Positions 60,786-64,000 of a DNA stretch of 64,000 nt are shown in pieces. Made by a program: the position numbers and the translations under genes. The first letter of the stretch is position 1, and every line of letters starts with the position of its first letter. The stretch covers positions 2,581,592-2,645,591 of the forward strand of contig NZ_CP100416.1 in assembly GCF_026017845.1 (NCBI RefSeq), written 5' to 3'. The stretch is from Amycolatopsis mediterranei (lineage in GTDB: Bacteria > Actinomycetota > Actinomycetes > Mycobacteriales > Pseudonocardiaceae). Under the pieces are notes generated by a model. The model saw only the letters and a list, made by a program, of their open reading frames with translations, did not search any database and was not told the DNA's origin.

Positions 60786-62234
60786 ATGACAGAACTGACA
60801 CACACCGAAGACCACGACGACGACCTGTACGACGGCGACCCGTCGACAGGCGAAATGGAGCTCGAGGACCGGGCGTCGCTGCGCCGGGTCAGGGGACTGT
60901 CCACGGAGCTGGACGACGTCACCGAGGTCGAGTACCGGCAACTGCGGCTCGAGCGCGTCGTGCTGGTCGGCGTGTGGACCGAGGGCACGGCCCTGCAGTC
61001 CGAGGCGTCGCTGGCCGAGCTGGCGCGCCTGGCCGAGACGGCGGGCTCGGAGGTCCTCGAAGGCCTCATCCAGCGGCGGACCAAGCCGGACCCGGCCACC
61101 TACATCGGCTCGGGCAAGGTGCGGGAGCTGCGGGACATCGTCGGTTCCACCGGCGCCGACACCGTGATCTGCGACGGCGAGCTTTCGCCGGGCCAGCTGC
61201 GCCAGCTCGAGGAGAAGGTCAAGGTCAAGGTGATCGACCGGACCGCCCTGATCCTCGACATCTTCGCCCAGCACGCCCGGTCGAAGGAAGGCAAGGCGCA
61301 GGTCGAGCTGGCCCAGCTGCAGTACCTGATCCCGCGGCTGCGCGGGTGGGGTGCGTCGCTGTCCCGGCAGGCCGGTGGCCGCGCCGGTGGCGCGAACGGC
61401 GGCGTGGGCCTGCGCGGTCCGGGTGAGACCAAGCTCGAGACCGACCGGCGGCGGATCAACAAGCGCGTGGCGAAGCTGCGCCGGGAGATCGCGGCCATGG
61501 ACACCATCCGCGAAACCAAGCGCGGGCGGCGGCTGGCCAACGAGGTGCCCAGCGTGGCGATCGTCGGCTACACCAACGCCGGCAAGTCGAGCCTGCTCAA
61601 CGCGCTGACCGGGGCCGGGGTGCTGGTGGAGGACGCGCTGTTCGCCACCCTCGACCCGACCACGCGGCGCGCGCAGACCCCGGACGGCCGCGGCTACACG
61701 CTGACCGACACCGTCGGGTTCGTGCGGCACCTGCCGCACCAGCTGGTGGACGCGTTCCGCTCGACGCTGGAGGAAGCCGCCGACGCGGACCTGCTCGTGC
61801 ACGTGGTCGACGGGTCCGACCCGGCACCCGAAGAGCAGGTCAGCGCGGTGCGCGAGGTGCTCGGCGAGATCACGCGCAAGCGCAAGGAGCCGCTCCCGCC
61901 GGAGCTGCTGGTGATCAACAAGACCGACGCGTCCGACGAGGTCAGCCTGGCCCGGCTGCGGCACGCACTGGCGGGATCGGTGCAGGTCTCGGCCCGGACC
62001 GGGGCGGGCATCGCGGAGCTCGTCGAGGTGATCGCCGACCGCCTGCCGCGGCCGGAGGTCACGGTCGACGTCCTGGTGCCCTACTCGCGCGGCGAGCTGG
62101 TCGCGCGGGCGCACGCGGACGGCGAGGTCCTCGAAGAGGAGCACGCCGAGGACGGCACGCGCCTGCTGGTGCGGGTCCGCCCGGACCTCGCGGCGGCTTT
62201 GCGCGAGTACGAGACCAACTCGACCAGGGCCTGA
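60786..62234 (+). CDS. hflX: ribosome-associated GTPase HflX
   Basis: 482 residues. The N-terminal HflX domain (LVGVWTEG ... DPATYIGSGKVREL) and glycine-rich SRQAGGRAGGANGGVGLRGPGE linker precede the GTPase domain: GYTNAGKSSLLN, DTVGFVRHLPHQL, NKTD. HflX splits stalled or stressed ribosomes. GGAGG precedes the ATG. A strong hairpin follows. Confidence 0.95.
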   Translation: MTELTHTEDHDDDLYDGDPSTGEMELEDRASLRRVRGLSTELDDVTEVEYRQLRLERVVLVGVWTEGTALQSEASLAELARLAETAGSEVLEGLIQRRTKPDPATYIGSGKVRELRDIVGSTGADTVICDGELSPGQLRQLEEKVKVKVIDRTALILDIFAQHARSKEGKAQVELAQLQYLIPRLRGWGASLSRQAGGRAGGANGGVGLRGPGETKLETDRRRINKRVAKLRREIAAMDTIRETKRGRRLANEVPSVAIVGYTNAGKSSLLNALTGAGVLVEDALFATLDPTTRRAQTPDGRGYTLTDTVGFVRHLPHQLVDAFRSTLEEAADADLLVHVVDGSDPAPEEQVSAVREVLGEITRKRKEPLPPELLVINKTDASDEVSLARLRHALAGSVQVSARTGAGIAELVEVIADRLPRPEVTVDVLVPYSRGELVARAHADGEVLEEEHAEDGTRLLVRVRPDLAAALREYETNSTRA

Positions 62235-62241
62235 CACGTCT

Positions 62242-62276
62242 CCGTAGTGTGCGGCACGAAGAGCCGCACACTACGG
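62242..62276 (+). terminator. hflX terminator overlapping the next ribosome binding site
   Basis: CCGTAGTGTGCGGC, 7-base loop, GCCGCACACTACGG: a perfect 14-base stem starting seven bases after the hflX stop. Its last two bases are the first of GGAGG (62275-62279), the Shine-Dalgarno of the following gene. Confidence 0.8.
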
Positions 62277-62286
62277 AGGTGGCTGG

Positions 62287-63303
62287 GTGCGCTGGGTCGT
62301 CGCGTTGGTCTTCTTGGCCGTGTTCAGCGGGTCGGTGCCCGCTTCGGCGGCCCCGGCGGCTCCGGAACCGTTGTGCACGGTGAAGGACCCCCGGATCGAC
62401 GAGCTGTCCGGCCTGGTCTCCGACGGTGCGAAGCTGTACGCGATCAACGACGGCGGCAGCAAGGTCCAGGTGTTCGTGCTGGGCCGGGACTGCAAGGTCC
62501 AGAAGGTCCTCACGGACAAGACCGACCCCTTCGACGTCGAAGACCTGGCCCGCACGCCGGACGGCCGGCTGTGGCTGTCGGACACGGGCGACAACAAGAT
62601 GGGCCGGCTGACGGTCGCGCTGCTGGAGATGAGTCCCGAGGGCAAGGTCACGCTGCACCGGCTCACCTACCCGGACGGCCAGCACGACACCGAAGCGCTG
62701 ATCATGGACAAGGCGGGCACGCCGTACCTGATCACCAAGGACATCCTCGGCGAAGCCGGCGTGTACCGGCCTTCGGGGCCGCTGGCGAGCCCGGGCCCGA
62801 CCAACCTGGAGAAGGTCGGCACGGTGAAGATCGCCACGACGGACACCCAGGGCGGCCCGGTGGGCTCGATCGGCTCGGTCCTGGTGACGGGCGGCGCTTC
62901 GACGGCCGACGGCAGCGTCATCGCGTTGCGGACCTACACGGACGCGTACCTGTACGCGGCGCCGGACGGCGACGTCCCGGCGGCGCTGCAGCGCACTCCG
63001 GTGCGGATCCCGTTGCCGGGGGAGAAGCAGGGCGAGGCGATCGCGTTCGACCCCGACGGGACGTTGCTCTCCGGCAGCGAAGGCGTGGGCCAGCCCCTCC
63101 GCGCGGTGCGGGGCGCGGCGGCATCGGCCGCGCAGTCCGGCGCACCGGCGAAGGGGACGACCTCGACCGCCACCGGCGCGTCAGCCGGCTCGGCGGAGGA
63201 CGGGTCCGGGCTTCCCATCCTGCCTGCCGCCGGGATCACGGTCGCGGTGGTCGGCTTGGGCTGGTTCGGCTTCAGCAGGCTGCGCCGCCGAACCCGCCGC
63301 TGA
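62287..63303 (+). CDS. secreted, membrane-anchored propeller-like protein
   Basis: 338 residues. Signal peptide to ASAAP, a domain of about 230 residues with propeller-type repeats (ELSGLVSDGAKLYAINDGG, VEDLARTPDGRLWLSDTGDN, EALIMDKAGTPYLITKD, EAIAFDPDGTLLSGSEG), an Ala/Ser/Thr/Gly linker (about 272-305), a membrane helix (LPAAGITVAVVGLGWFGF) and RLRRRTRR inside. It looks like a cell-surface protein held by its C-terminus; function unknown. GTG start eight bases after GGAGG. Confidence 0.75.
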   Translation: MRWVVALVFLAVFSGSVPASAAPAAPEPLCTVKDPRIDELSGLVSDGAKLYAINDGGSKVQVFVLGRDCKVQKVLTDKTDPFDVEDLARTPDGRLWLSDTGDNKMGRLTVALLEMSPEGKVTLHRLTYPDGQHDTEALIMDKAGTPYLITKDILGEAGVYRPSGPLASPGPTNLEKVGTVKIATTDTQGGPVGSIGSVLVTGGASTADGSVIALRTYTDAYLYAAPDGDVPAALQRTPVRIPLPGEKQGEAIAFDPDGTLLSGSEGVGQPLRAVRGAAASAAQSGAPAKGTTSTATGASAGSAEDGSGLPILPAAGITVAVVGLGWFGFSRLRRRTRR

Positions 63304-63304
63304 C

Positions 63305-63370
63305 CTTCGGCTCCCCACGGCCGAAGATCATCCGATCCGGTGAATCTCCCGGGCCGTGCGAAAGCCCGGG
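63305..63370. terminator. two hairpins between convergent genes
   Basis: CTTCGG-N10-CCGAAG (63305-63326) follows the propeller gene. CCCGGGC-N9-GCCCGGG (63348-63370) lies seven bases from the lexA stop. They probably end the two convergent transcripts. Confidence 0.5.
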
Positions 63371-63376
63371 CGCTCC

Positions 63377-64000
63377 CTAGAGGCGTCGCAGGACCGCGAC
63401 GACCTTGCCGAGCACCGTGGCGTCGTCACCGGGGATCGGCTCGTACGCCTCGTTGTGCGGCATCAGCCAGATGTGGCCGCCCTTGCGCTTGAACGTCTTG
63501 ACCGTGGCTTCGCCGTCGATCATCGCCGCGACGATCTCGCCGTTGTCCGCGTCCGGCTGCTGGCGGACCACGACCCAGTCGCCGTCGGTGATGGCCGCGT
63601 CGATCATCGAGTCGCCGGTGACCTTCAGCAGGAACAGCTCGCCCTCGCCGACGATCTCCCGCGGCAGCGGGAAGACGTCCTCGATGGCCTGCTCGGCCAG
63701 CACCGGGCCACCGGCGGCGATCCGGCCGACCAGCGGCACGTACGCCGCCTTCGGCATGACCGGCTGCTGGTCCATCTCGATGCCCATGGGGTTGTCGTCG
63801 GTCGCCGAGAGGACGCCGACCGCGCGCGGGCGGTTCGCGTCCCGGCGGAGGTAACCCTTGCGCTGCAGGGCGCGCAGCTGGTGCGAGACCGACGACGTCG
63901 AGGTCAGCCCGACCGCCTCGCCGATTTCGCGGACGCTCGGCGGGTAGCCGAACCGGCTCACCCACGAGCGGATCACGTCGAGCACCTGCTGCTGGCGGAC
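63377..64000 (-). CDS. lexA: LexA repressor (5' end outside the window)
   Basis: At least 207 codons; the frame runs through the window edge ([20 protein letters not shown]), so the start is missing. Winged helix with [22 protein letters not shown], then the self-cleavage domain: Ala-Gly site in GRIAAGGP, catalytic Ser in GDSMID, catalytic Lys in ATVKTF. It represses SOS genes; CGAACAGG(C/T)GTTCG boxes occur here before recA and the HEPN gene. Confidence 0.97.
   Translation of the reverse strand, partial: VRQQQVLDVIRSWVSRFGYPPSVREIGEAVGLTSTSSVSHQLRALQRKGYLRRDANRPRAVGVLSATDDNPMGIEMDQQPVMPKAAYVPLVGRIAAGGPVLAEQAIEDVFPLPREIVGEGELFLLKVTGDSMIDAAITDGDWVVVRQQPDADNGEIVAAMIDGEATVKTFKRKGGHIWLMPHNEAYEPIPGDDATVLGKVVAVLRRL

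Overview
The window is about 70% G+C, densely packed, and reads as chromosomal DNA of a mycelial actinobacterium of the Pseudonocardiaceae, most like Amycolatopsis. This rests on a mycothiol-dependent enzyme, an XRE/DUF397 pair, SAV_6107-type HEPN and DUF3046 proteins, an Sdh1-type succinate dehydrogenase, many GTG starts, ATGA/GTGA stop-start overlaps, leaderless starts, and the actinobacterial gene set recA-recX ... miaB ... miaA-dapF ... hflX ... lexA. The genus is inference. No rRNA, tRNA, CRISPR array, phage or transposase gene was seen. The first 110 bases are only G and C, with a run of 35 C, and look like a poor contig end.

Layout. 0.1-5 kb: a HEPN protein behind a LexA-box-like palindrome, a mycothiol-dependent isomerase, a double VOC protein, an ACT-GNAT fusion and peptide deformylase. 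5.4-13.5 kb: the Lhr helicase, then a minus-strand operon pdxA - MFS transporter - DeoR regulator (a catabolic PdxA2-like set) running into lhr. 13.7-18.1 kb: a membrane-anchored Hsp70, DUF3046, recA with both a LexA box and a PafBC-type promoter, recX and a small coupled protein. 18.1-22.4 kb: an MFS exporter with a small upstream gene, and the Entner-Doudoroff pair edd-eda. 22.6-26.6 kb: the Sdh1 operon. 26.6-30.2 kb: accessory genes (GNAT, XRE/DUF397, DUF1275, a frameshifted small gene, SDR). 30.2-36.9 kb: gluABCD glutamate ABC transporter, divergent gluR-gluK two-component system and a convergent TAXI binding lipoprotein. 36.9-37.9 kb: remnants of three genes. 38-46 kb: secreted enzymes (PAP2 phosphatase, jacalin-tailed phosphodiesterase, GH43 galactanase, GH5 glycosidase) and a pseudokinase. 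46-49.7 kb: two adjacent TetR/FAD-monooxygenase divergons with matching layout and different operators. 50.1-64 kb: miaB, an Rv2732c-like membrane protein, DUF349, miaA, dapF, valS, an MFS/ArsR divergon, hflX, a secreted propeller-like protein and lexA, which runs off the window end.

The most unusual signal is a pair of about 91% identical 81-base elements, one between sdhA and sdhB and one between gluC and gluD. Each is a complete 26-codon mini-ORF. It starts on the ATGA that ends the upstream gene, ends on the ATGA that starts the downstream gene, and carries a Shine-Dalgarno for that downstream gene. In effect a repeat has been spliced into a translationally coupled junction without breaking the coupling. 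Two further kinds of small repeat (one inside an MFS gene, one between recA and recX), two single-base frameshifts and a three-gene graveyard add to the picture of ongoing small-scale remodelling.
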